A DNA stretch of 64,000 bases from Bin80 sp026708685 (lineage in GTDB: Bacteria; Bacteroidota; Rhodothermia; Rhodothermales; Bin80), in assembly GCA_965200955.1 (NCBI GenBank), contig OZ241742.1, positions 2,108,001-2,172,000 on the forward strand, written 5' to 3'. Below, piece after piece: positions 1-8,600 of this stretch (position 1 is the first letter of the stretch; every line of letters starts with the position of its first letter). The notes under the pieces were generated by a model that was not told the origin of the DNA, did not search any database, and worked only from the letters and a program-made list of their open reading frames with translations. The translations under genes were made by a program, and so were the position numbers.

Positions 1-194
1 TCTATGTATTTTGGATGAAATCTCCATCGGATGCTGACCCTGCCGTTCAATCCAGTACGTTTCCCATTCCGATTTCATCGGCTAGTGTTCTTGTGGTTTG
101 TGCAGGCTTGTTGTTAGCGATTGGTTTGATTCCTGAGGTGCGAGATATCACCTTAACATTTTTTGCACAAGGATCCCTTCTTGGACTTCCATAG
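1..194 (+). CDS. C-terminal end of a membrane protein, probably NADH-quinone oxidoreductase subunit N (NuoN-like), truncated by window edge
   Basis: An open frame beginning at base 3 runs to a TAG at 192-194 and encodes 63 residues. It starts with a short aromatic stretch (YVFWMK), followed by a polar loop and one strongly hydrophobic helix (VLVVCAGLLLAIGLIPE), then a short amphipathic tail. Complex I antiporter-like subunits (NuoN/NuoM) end this way: an aromatic-rich loop, a last transmembrane helix with a GxxP-like turn, and a short tail. NuoN is usually the last gene of a nuo operon, which would fit the unrelated genes that follow. The N-terminal part lies outside the window, so the assignment rests on a short tail only. 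Confidence 0.45.
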   Translation, partial: YVFWMKSPSDADPAVQSSTFPIPISSASVLVVCAGLLLAIGLIPEVRDITLTFFAQGSLLGLP

Positions 195-203
195 TCATTG
201 ACA

Positions 204-749
204 ATGCGATCGCTGATTCAGGATCTTCTGCCGCATGCCCCTAAAATAGGGCTTTTTGTCACCCCTGATATCCCCCAAAAGAGGCTCAAGGGTGCGACGA
301 GGGACTATGCTAAAGATGCTCATCCAGAAGATATCATTGCACTGTATGATGGTACGTTTCTGGGCAATGGCAGAGACGGGGCGGTATTTCTTGACGATCG
401 GCTGATTTTTCAAAATTCAGATCTTGAACCTTCCCAGACGATTCTGTATCGAGATATTGTCTTTATTGAATCTAGTCAATCTCGCATTCGTGGAACCCAT
501 ATTGAGATGGAAATCAATCGGGGTCGTGCAACCTTTTCGGTCAAATTAAATTTGTCTAAGCATCCTCAGAGTCTGGAGTACATCGAAAAGTTACTCCAAA
601 AGCTCATGTTAACCCCAGATTCCAGTGACGGTGAATCTACCGATTGGAGTGCGGTGACTCAGGCACTTGATCGTCTTCGCATCAGCGGTCAGTTGACAGA
701 GTCGGATTTTAAGAGACTCATGTCCGTTCGCCCTACATTTACCGAATGA
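204..749 (+). CDS. Hypothetical PH-like domain protein with a SHOCT-like C-terminus
   Basis: This encodes 181 residues and starts 9 bases after the preceding stop (ATG at 204; an in-frame TTG at 198 is possible). The centre has the alternating beta pattern typical of bacterial PH-like domains: an initial GRDGAVFLDDRLIF strand pair, then a YRDIVFIES strand and a TFSVKLNL strand. The last about 35 residues form a short helix-turn-helix-like segment (LRISGQLTESDFKRLMS) resembling SHOCT domains, which often follow PH-like folds. No signal peptide or membrane helix is visible, so it should be cytosolic. The close spacing suggests co-transcription with the upstream membrane gene. Function unknown; the domain calls come from pattern only. 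Confidence 0.6.
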   Translation: MRSLIQDLLPHAPKIGLFVTPDIPQKRLKGATRDYAKDAHPEDIIALYDGTFLGNGRDGAVFLDDRLIFQNSDLEPSQTILYRDIVFIESSQSRIRGTHIEMEINRGRATFSVKLNLSKHPQSLEYIEKLLQKLMLTPDSSDGESTDWSAVTQALDRLRISGQLTESDFKRLMSVRPTFTE

Positions 750-820
750 TCTGTGGATGGATGATGAACCATCCTGATCTTTCATCGTAATACATCTTTC
801 ATTTAATTCATTCTACTTTG

Positions 821-1435
821 ATGGCTTTTGAACTTCCCCAACTTCCGTACGCACACAATGCACTGGAGCCTTATATTGATGACCAGACGATGCAGATCCA
901 TCATGGCAAGCATCATCAGGCTTACACCACGAATTTAAACAAGGCTCTGGAGAGTCATCCAGATCTGCAGGATCAATCCATAGAGGAACTGTTGCGTGGT
1001 TTTGACAGTCTTCCCAGTTCTATTCAGGGTGCGGTCCGCAATAATGGTGGTGGATTTGCCAATCACAATCTTTTCTGGACTGTTCTCAGCCCTACGGGGG
1101 GAGCAGACCCTACGGGTGAACTGGGACAGGCCATCGGTCAGTCATTTGGCTCTTTTGAGGATTTTAAGTCAAAATTTTCAACCGCTGCTGCCACACAATT
1201 TGGAAGCGGCTGGGCATGGTTGGTTGTCGATGCCAATGGCAGTCTGCAAGTATATTCCACTGCCAATCAAGACAGTCCATACATGAAGGGAGATACCCCT
1301 ATCCTTGGGCTGGATGTATGGGAGCATGCGTACTATCTCAACTACCAGAATCGCCGTCCAGATTATGTGGCTGCATTTTGGCATGTTGTAAACTGGGATC
1401 AGGTTGCTCAGAACTTTGCTGACGCAACCAGTTGA
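821..1435 (+). CDS. sodA: Superoxide dismutase, Mn-type
   Basis: This enzyme dismutates superoxide to hydrogen peroxide and oxygen in the cytoplasm. The 204-residue product has the full Fe/Mn-SOD signature: His27 in the MQIHHGKHHQAY helix, the NHNLFW motif with the second metal His, and DVWEHAYYLNYQNRRPDY carrying the Asp and third His ligands. The second-shell Gln sits in STANQDSP, as in Mn enzymes, rather than in the N-terminal half as in Fe enzymes, so I call it Mn-type. The ATG at 821 is preferred over the TTG at 818 because family members begin MAFELPxLPY. The leader is AT-rich with no Shine-Dalgarno sequence. It is monocistronic by appearance; a weak hairpin overlaps the stop codon. Confidence 0.95.
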   Translation: MAFELPQLPYAHNALEPYIDDQTMQIHHGKHHQAYTTNLNKALESHPDLQDQSIEELLRGFDSLPSSIQGAVRNNGGGFANHNLFWTVLSPTGGADPTGELGQAIGQSFGSFEDFKSKFSTAAATQFGSGWAWLVVDANGSLQVYSTANQDSPYMKGDTPILGLDVWEHAYYLNYQNRRPDYVAAFWHVVNWDQVAQNFADATS

Positions 1436-1460
1436 CGGGTTGCCCCGTTCTGTGGCTTTT
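1434..1460 (+). terminator. Weak hairpin at the end of sodA
   Basis: ACGGG and CCCGT flank a TTGC loop directly at the stop codon and are followed by a T-rich stretch a few bases later. The stem is only 5-6 bp, so this is at best a weak intrinsic terminator. Confidence 0.3.
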
Positions 1461-1955
1461 AGATCCGATCTCTTCTCAACACAAGATCATCACGGAGGAG
1501 GCGTGGTACTAAGTTGTCACGCGATGGTGTAGTATAGGGTTTCCGGTCGTCCTTCAATGTAAAGTGCGACATTTTCAGGTAGCACCTACTCAACGATCTT
1601 CATTGTACCAATGAAGATCGTTGAGTATCCCTATTGGTGATTGACCATGTTCGGTTGGACCTTCCCACCAGCTTCGCATTCAGGAAATAGAGCAGACATT
1701 CTAAAATGGCATGGCGTTCACCTTGAGTTTGGATCTTTGTTGAACAGAAATGTTCGGAATATCAGTAACCATAACTTGGAATGGGGTAGCGTATGATTCA
1801 TGGATTAATTCAGTGAGTACTTGTACTATGAGAACCTACGCAGAGGTTGAGGGTTATAGGAGTTCTATTACCCGCAAAGCAAACCTTTTTGGGTTAAGCA
1901 AAGATAATCCTCTTTTTGTTGTATCTTACATTTTATTCACCATCCATTCATCTTC
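1436..1955. other. Non-coding stretch between sodA and the coiled-coil gene
   Basis: About 520 bases without a convincing gene. The only ordered structure is the perfect inverted repeat at 1587-1627, listed separately. A 94-codon open frame from 1750 has no recognisable protein character and overlaps the next gene, so I left it out. Confidence 0.6.
1587..1627. repeat. Perfect 19-bp inverted repeat with a 3-base loop
   Basis: The arm at 1587-1605 (TACTCAACGATCTTCATTG) is exactly reverse-complemented at 1609-1627, separated by TAC. It would form a 19-bp uninterrupted stem in RNA or a cruciform in DNA. No T-tract follows on either strand, so it does not look like a standard Rho-independent terminator. 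It could be a bidirectional transcription stop, a palindromic repeat element, or a recombination or protein-binding site. Confidence 0.85.
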
Positions 1956-2399
1956 ATGGCTTTTCCACGTATCGCGGAGTTGCTTGATACAAAAGATCGC
2001 ACTCCCAAAGAAACAAACGAACTTACTGAACTGATTTTTCAACAAGCGTCTTCAGATGCTATTACACGCATTGATGCTCTCAAAGAGATTATTCTTATAG
2101 AAATCCGTGCTGTGAATGATCGTTTTGACGGAACGAATGACCGTTTTGACGGAGTCAATGAACGTTTTGAGATGACGAATGAGCGTATTGAGATGACGAA
2201 TGAGCGTATTGACGCCCTCAAAGAAATTCTTCTCACAGAAATTCGTGCTACGAATGAGCGCATTGACGGAACCAATCGACGCGTTGACGCAATCCAAAAA
2301 ACACATCGTTGGATTATTGGTCTTCTTGTGGCTATTGGTACGGGTGGATTGGGTGCCTTGGGAATCCTTGTTCGTATCTGGTTGAGCATACCAGTCTAA
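1956..2399 (+). CDS. Coiled-coil protein with a C-terminal membrane anchor
   Basis: The 147-residue product has a long central alpha-helix built from a seven-residue repeat, NDRFDGT / NDRFDGV / NERFEMT / NERIEMT / NERIDAL, at about residues 54-90. This matches one heptad per repeat and is visible as an approximate 21-base repeat in the DNA. Two half-domains flanking it (DALKEIILIEIRA and DALKEILLTEIRA) are also duplicated. The end is one membrane helix (WIIGLLVAIGTGGLGALGILV), so the coiled coil probably projects from the inner membrane. Proteins of this type (DUF1640/CCDC90-like or phage-tail-fibre-like coils) are common but uncharacterised. A decayed copy lies directly downstream. Function not assigned. 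Confidence 0.7.
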   Translation: MAFPRIAELLDTKDRTPKETNELTELIFQQASSDAITRIDALKEIILIEIRAVNDRFDGTNDRFDGVNERFEMTNERIEMTNERIDALKEILLTEIRATNERIDGTNRRVDAIQKTHRWIIGLLVAIGTGGLGALGILVRIWLSIPV

Positions 2400-2490
2400 G
2401 GATTCGGTATTGAAGGGAATTCGACTCTTATTGAGGCCTTGTTGAAAAATCAGATGTTCAGTAGATTATCTTTTCATCTACATCCATAGC

Positions 2491-2788
2491 ATGTCATTTA
2501 CTCTTATTGTGGAGTTGCCTGATACGCACAGTCCTAAGTATGGGAAATAAGCGAACTCACTGAGTTGAATTTGAACAAGCGTATTCATACGCCATCGCAC
2601 GCATCGTTGCAATGAACGAACGTATTGACTCACTTGAAGAAGATGTTCTAGCAGAAATTCCCGGAACACAGGAACGTCTTGACGGAATGATTCAACGTCT
2701 TGAGCGAATAAATAATATGCTACGTTGGCTGATTGGTTTGGCAGCATCTGCTGCCATCTGTACTGTTGCAATCCATGTTCTTATGTAG
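2491..2788 (+). pseudogene. Decayed second copy of the coiled-coil membrane protein
   Basis: The DNA aligns with the preceding gene along its length: an MSFTLIVELPDT start parallels MAFPRIAELLDT, and the ELTEL, AIARI, NERIDSLEE and LRWLIGL segments all have counterparts. It is broken by an early in-frame TAA after about 19 codons and by a one-base deletion after the ELTEL codons. The longest surviving frame begins at an ATG at 2612 (58 residues) and still carries the heptads plus the membrane helix. The central heptad array is shorter than in the intact copy. I read it as a tandem duplicate that has lost function; expression of the 58-residue remnant cannot be excluded. Confidence 0.7.
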
Positions 2789-2928
2789 TTGCAATCTGGG
2801 TAAAAAAGCAGTATTTTACATGCTTACACTTCAACTGATCTCATTCTGTGAAATCAAACCGAATCATATAGTGCATCTTAAGTGGTGCATTATTTCGTTT
2901 TAAGTTTTAGAGAATCTATTTCCTGACA

Positions 2929-3942
2929 ATGGCCCAAAATGTTAATCTGCATGCCGCAAGGAATGCAAAAAAAGACGAGTTCTATACGCAGTTAGTTGAT
3001 ATTGAAAACGAACTGCGTCACTACAAAGATCATTTCATAGACAAAGTTGTCTACTGTAATTGTGATGATCCGCGGGTGAGTAACTTCTTCAGATTCTTCT
3101 CCAAGCAGTTTGAGTTTTATGAGCTCAAGAAATTAATTACAACTTGCTACAAGAATCAACAACCGGATCTGTTTTCCTCGCATGATTCGGAGAGGGCAGT
3201 CTATTTGGAGTATGAAGGTGATCAGGACGGTAACAATCGCCCAGATACCGATGAAATTGATGTTAAATCTATGGAGCAAGATGGGGATTTTCGGAGTGCG
3301 GAGTGCATTGAGCTGTTAAAGCAGGCAGATATTATAGTGACCAATCCACCGTTTTCACTGTTTCGAGAATATGTTGCTCAACTCATGGAATACGATAAGA
3401 AGTTTTTGATCATTGGAAATCAGAATGCGATCACCTATAAAGAGATCTTTCCTTTGATCAAAGATAACTTGCTATGGTTGGGTTATGGGACAGGTGGTCG
3501 TGATATGCTTTTTGACGTACCCGAAGAGTATGCCCGAGAGTTGGTTGAAACAAAAAAAGAAGGCAGTGCCTACCGAATTGTGGATGGGGCTGTAAAGGGA
3601 AGATTAGGGAATGCGTGCTGGTTTACGAATTTGGACCACAAGAAACGTCATGAAGAATTAATCCTCTACAAGAGATACTCCCCTGAAGAATATCCCCACT
3701 ACGACAATTATGATGCTATTGAGGTAGGTAAGACAAAGGAAATCCCAAAAAAATGGGGGGGGGCAATGGGTGTTCCTATCACGTTTTTGGACAAATATAA
3801 TCCCAAACAGTTTGAAATACTTGATATAAACCCTCATTTTTTCATGATGCAAAAAGAGGGACTTCCCAAGCCAAAACAATTGAAAATCACAGGGCGAAAA
3901 GATCCATATGCTCGCATCATCATTCGCAATAAACAGATTTGA
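2929..3942 (+). CDS. EcoRI-family adenine-specific DNA methyltransferase
   Basis: This is predicted to transfer a methyl group from S-adenosylmethionine to adenine N6 in a specific DNA site. The 337-residue protein has the NPPF catalytic motif (IIVTNPPFSLFREY, about residues 136-150) of N6-adenine methyltransferases. It also has the N-terminal layout of the EcoRI methylase family: an AKKDEFYTQ start, then VYCNCDDPRVSNFF, which carries the SAM-binding segment. Length and full-length layout match the EcoRI-type methylases. It is directly followed (TGATG overlap) by a DUF262-HNH gene, so the two are translationally coupled and probably form a restriction-modification module in which this enzyme protects the host. 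The recognition site cannot be read from the sequence. Confidence 0.9.
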   Translation: MAQNVNLHAARNAKKDEFYTQLVDIENELRHYKDHFIDKVVYCNCDDPRVSNFFRFFSKQFEFYELKKLITTCYKNQQPDLFSSHDSERAVYLEYEGDQDGNNRPDTDEIDVKSMEQDGDFRSAECIELLKQADIIVTNPPFSLFREYVAQLMEYDKKFLIIGNQNAITYKEIFPLIKDNLLWLGYGTGGRDMLFDVPEEYARELVETKKEGSAYRIVDGAVKGRLGNACWFTNLDHKKRHEELILYKRYSPEEYPHYDNYDAIEVGKTKEIPKKWGGAMGVPITFLDKYNPKQFEILDINPHFFMMQKEGLPKPKQLKITGRKDPYARIIIRNKQI

Positions 3943-5120
3943 TGATGGATATTCACGAACACAAAATCTCAATTGGAGATATCATTGAAGGCTATTGGGA
4001 TAATGAGGATGGACAGGTCATCGGGTATGGTGGGATGCTCAATATCCGACCACCTTATCAGAGGGAATATATCTACGACGGCAAGAAAGACTTTCAGGAA
4101 GCACTGATCCAGTCGATCTATCATGACCGCCCCGTGAACCTCATCTACTTTGCAAAGGCCGAAAAGAGTGAATATGACTATGAGCTGTTGGATGGACAAC
4201 AACGAATCATTACGATCTGTAAATTCATCGTAAATCGTGAGTTTTCCGTTCATATCGGTGATGGAGATACCCAGTACTGGCATGGATTACACGAAACAGA
4301 TCGGCAACGCATTCTGGATTACAAACTGCATGTGCATGTCTGTGAAGGGAATGCAAATGAACTGATGCGTTGGTTCCAGACCATCAACACTGGTGCTAAG
4401 GAACTGTCGAATCAGGAATTAAGGAACTCCATCTATAACGGCCCTTGGGTAACAGATGCAAAGCGTTACTTCACCAAGAAAGGTGGCCAAGCAGTGATGT
4501 GCGGAAGATATATGAGTGGTAAGCGGGAGCGTCAAGATCACCTTGAACGCATCCTGATCTGGAGGATTGGATCCAGTAATGATGATGACATTCGTGAGTA
4601 CATGGCAAAACACAGAAAAGAACACTCCGCTGAGCACTTGTGGAATTACTTCAACAATATGTACGAATGGATTGAAACCACATTCAATATATCTATGAAC
4701 TCAAAGAATTACCGATCCAAAATGAAATCCGTAGATTGGGGAAGTCTCTATCGTGAGTTTAAGGATGAAGAGTTTGACCCAGTGGAGGTTGCGGAAAAAG
4801 TAACGAATCTGTTCAAATGTGATCCTAAAGAGGTGAACCAGATTGGCATATACTCCTTTGTGTTATCCGGTGATGAGAAGTTTCTCCATCGTCGTGCATT
4901 CACGTCAGAACAGCGTCAGGCAGCTTATGATAGACAGGAAGGGATTTGTGCAATCACCGACAAAGAGTTGCCTATTGAAGAAATGGAAGCAGATCACATC
5001 AAGCCTTGGTCAGAAGGGGGGAAGACCGATGATGAGAACTGTCAAATGATCTGTAAATCTGCCCATCATAAGAAGACTGCTGAGCAGATCCGAGATCTCT
5101 GGGCATCAACAAAGCGTTAA
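3942..5120 (+). CDS. DUF262 (GmrS-like) protein with C-terminal HNH endonuclease
   Basis: The 392-residue product begins with a DUF262/ParB-like domain: PPYQREYIYDG at about residues 37-47 and the signature LLDGQQR near residue 85, as found in GmrS/DndB-type nucleases that couple nucleotide hydrolysis to DNA cleavage. The C-terminal about 60 residues form an HNH nuclease: AYDRQEGICAI, EADHIKPWSEGG, then DEN and a final HHKK. The zinc-binding CxxC pair of many HNH domains is incomplete. The ATG overlaps the methyltransferase stop codon, implying coupled expression. By context it should be the restriction partner of the EcoRI-type methylase, cutting unmodified (or alternatively modified) invading DNA. 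The nuclease assignment follows family knowledge; the substrate is inference. Confidence 0.85.
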   Translation: MMDIHEHKISIGDIIEGYWDNEDGQVIGYGGMLNIRPPYQREYIYDGKKDFQEALIQSIYHDRPVNLIYFAKAEKSEYDYELLDGQQRIITICKFIVNREFSVHIGDGDTQYWHGLHETDRQRILDYKLHVHVCEGNANELMRWFQTINTGAKELSNQELRNSIYNGPWVTDAKRYFTKKGGQAVMCGRYMSGKRERQDHLERILIWRIGSSNDDDIREYMAKHRKEHSAEHLWNYFNNMYEWIETTFNISMNSKNYRSKMKSVDWGSLYREFKDEEFDPVEVAEKVTNLFKCDPKEVNQIGIYSFVLSGDEKFLHRRAFTSEQRQAAYDRQEGICAITDKELPIEEMEADHIKPWSEGGKTDDENCQMICKSAHHKKTAEQIRDLWASTKR

Positions 5121-5601
5121 ATCTGGATCCACCAGGTTGAAATCATATCTGCGTCCAAGATAAGGATTCAGTATTTCCTACGAAACAGGTGAGTAAGCAC
5201 TAAGAAGTAAGTGCCCCAATATGGTCGATTCCAATAGATTTGAAATGGCCGAATATTCCAAACAGAAAAATCTCGAATGTAGTTCGAGTGTCAGGGTAGT
5301 TTCATTAGTAAATAATCAAAAAAAATGAATGTTTGAGGGGCAGTCGTAAGCAGAAAGGTTTGTCATGTAGATTCTTCTCATGGAATATATTTCTGCTCAT
5401 TGAGTGTTGTGGCAGTGATGTAGAACCGTTATTGAAACCATCTTTATTCTGAATCGTAATCCACCCTGTACGACCAGTAACATTTCAATCATTGAAACAC
5501 TCCAAGATCTCTGGAAGTATACAAATTAGAGTAGCGTAGTATTTGTAGAATTGATTTGAATTGCAGTGAATGATTGAATAGGAAATTGAATCTGTATTTA
5601 T
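5121..5601. other. Non-coding stretch upstream of the first giant repeat gene
   Basis: About 480 AT-rich bases without a supportable gene. A small hairpin (CTCGAA...TTCGAG at about 5273-5290) and the conserved leader segment at 5561-5601 are the only features I see. Confidence 0.5.
5561..5601 (+). promoter_or_regulatory. Conserved leader in front of both tandem giant genes
   Basis: The 20 bases at 5561-5580 match 15095-15114 with two differences, and the similarity continues to the start codon and through the first codons of each gene. A conserved non-coding leader points to shared promoter or translation-initiation elements copied with the gene. No standard promoter boxes were identified. 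Confidence 0.45.
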
Positions 5602-8600
5602 ATGTTGTTGGTGAGTTTCCATATTGAGATGGGCATTCTTCCTGCATGTATACGACAGGCAATAGTACTTTTTGTGTTTGGACTTTTATTGTTTCCAATC
5701 ACTTCTTCTGGCCAAGATCAATCACCACAGATACAATTTAATTCTCCGTCAATCGGTCAAACTTGGATTAGCCCACCTTTGCGAACCCATGCATATTTCC
5801 CCGATAGTCCAATCTATACGATTCAACTGATTGATGAAAATGTTCAACAATCTCCACTGAACGAAGACAGCCGGTCTGCTCCCCAATTAGCTCAACGGTT
5901 CTCCTCCGTCTACGAATCGTCCCATCCATGGCTCTTCTTGCCCTCAGAGGATATCAATCCCTATGGATCCCAATTCAATGGAGACAGACTCTGGAAGTTA
6001 CACCAGATGTCCAGAGGCATACAACAGTCCATTACGGTGTTGGAGGGCAACTCAAAAACCTATGAGGTGAACCTTTCAGCACAACCTAGTAGTGCTGTAG
6101 TTTTTACCATAACGGGGCAGGGGAGTGATCTCACCTTGAATGTAACATCTCTGACGTTCACACCAGCCAACTGGGATAGTAAGCAGGAACTCATCCTTTC
6201 CGCTGTGGATGACTCTGATGATTCCGATGAATCTGTCACACTTACTCTCACGGGCGATGATGGAACTACACAATCCATCAGTGTGACGATTATTGATGAT
6301 GAACGAACATGGGAATTGGTTCCCAAAGAGATAGAAGAGGGAAGCCGCTCAAGAGGCGGGCCAATTCAGCTGGTTAAAGAGTTAGGCCCACCTTCATCGG
6401 ATGTTACGATGACAATTACTGGGCATGAAGGAACAGATATAGAATTATTGGAGACAAGCATTACATTTTTACAAAATGAATGGGATCAACCGCAGTCAAT
6501 CGTTTTGATAGCAAATTCCGATCATGATGATCAGTATGATCATGTATCCTTGACATTTGTTGCTGACGGTGGAGGCTATACCGGCTTAACCTATGCAATG
6601 GATGTAACAATCGTGGAGAGAGCTCGGATGGTGAGCTATGTGGATGAAGGAAGGTCAATCATGGAAGGATTTAAACTCGTGGGAGGAAGCCGCCCAGAAC
6701 GAGATCCAATCATGACGTTTGATTGGGACAGGACTTCTGATCTGATTGTCAGTCCTGAAACAGTCACCTATGATCCAAGTTCTTGGCACACTTGTATAGA
6801 TGAAGGAAGATGGAGATCCTGTTCAGCCAGAGAATTCGTAACGGCATCGGCAGATTCGGATACCGATGATCAGGATGATCAAGTTACCGTGAAACTATTA
6901 GTGACAGGCCCTCCTGGGGGCCGCTTCATTGGAGTTAATGCAATCTGGTATGTCAATATTGACGACAAAGATGATCCAGGAATCATAGTGAATCCATCAT
7001 CTCTAACGATTACCGAAGGTGATCAAGGAACATTTGAAGTAATGCTTTCGGGTGCCCCGAAGGGTGACTTTGGGGGTAATGATGTCACCGTGAACATCAC
7101 TTCAGAGAGACGTACTTCAACCAATCCTTCCACACTCATATTTACAAATGCAAACTGGTCACAACCTCAAACGGTCACCGTTCAAACATATCATGACAGC
7201 GATTTTGAAGATGATTTGGAGACGATCAGATTGCAGGCGAGTGGTGGTGGCTTTGATCGCGAGAGAGCAAGTGTAGAGGTGACCATTCAAGATGATGATA
7301 CTCCTGGAATAGAGATTTCAGACTCGTCTATTTCCATTACTGAGGGTCCACTAATACGTTTGATGTGGAGCTTGAAGGTGCACCCAACAGTGATGTCAAC
7401 GTCACCATTACTGGATACATTGGGACGGATCTGGATACGCTGGCATCTACTCCGAGAGAATTAACCTTTACGTCGTCAAATTGGGATGAACCTCAGACTG
7501 TAACGGTGGGTGCGAAGGAAGATCCTGATTTTGATGGTGAGAATGAACAACTGACTTTAACAGCCACTGGCGTTCCGTCCAAAACGGTGTTCGTTTCGGT
7601 CACCGATAATGATCGTGCGGAAATCATCGGTAATACCGATGTAGTCATTCGAGAAGGCGAGTCAGCGACCATAGCGTTTTCACTCTTTTCACCACCGACT
7701 GGAGAAGTGATTGTGACGATCAGTGGCTACAATGGTACAGATTTGGCAGAAACTCCGCCGAGCCCCATCCAGAGGACATTTGATGCGACGAACTGGAATG
7801 TTTCGCAATCCATTACACTCACCGCCGCTGAAGATGAAGATTCGCTCCATGACGATGAAACCCTGACGCTTACTGCCACGGGTGGAGGCTATGATGGTAG
7901 AACCTTACCCGTGAATGTGACAATCAGAGATGATGATTTAATCAGCGGAATAGATGTAGAAGAATATATAGAAGTGATCGAAGGAGGATCCTATGACTTG
8001 GATGTCAAGCTGCTTACGGCTCCACCGAGCACAGTGACCATCATAGTGGATGGATATGATGGTACCGATCTTGGTCAAATCCCTCCCAATCCATTGAGTT
8101 TGCAGTTTGATAAGACTAACTGGGACACTGATCAAAAGATCATTCTTAGTGCTTCCGAGGACGATGATTATGATGACGAAGATGTCATTGATCTCCAACT
8201 GACCGCATCCGCAGTTGGACAGGATGATTATATCCAGATCGTGAGTGTGACCATCAGAGACAATGATGATCCAGCGATTACCGTAAATCCTACGTCTTTA
8301 AATATGCATGAAGGCGATTCCAAAGATATGAAGGTGAGTATTACATCTAAGCCTCTGGCTGAAATGACGATTCAAATCCCTCCCGTAGGAGATCTTACAG
8401 CACGACCTTCAGAACTCACCTTTACCAATGATGCTAACTGGTCCAATCAGCACACGGTTACACTCTCTGCCGCCACTGATGGGGATGTAGACAATGATAA
8501 AGAAACGGTTCTATTTGTCGCATCTGGGGGAGGTTACAATGGTGTAACCGCTCAGGTCTCGGTTGAAATTATAGAGGATCTTTCTCCACCTACAGTGCTA

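Noticed and set aside
1750..2034. 94-codon plus-strand frame upstream of the coiled-coil gene
   Set aside because: It overlaps the real coiled-coil gene in another frame and has no protein-like pattern.
2039..2389. Minus-strand frame opposite the heptad repeats
   Set aside because: It is the shadow of the repeat DNA (repeating RSFVxSxR) and not a separate gene.
2397..5174. Shared 15-base string (TAAGGATTC-GTATT) after the coiled-coil gene and after the DUF262-HNH gene
   Set aside because: Only 14 of 15 bases match at 2397 and 5160, with no extension on either side; too short to call a flanking repeat of the R-M module.
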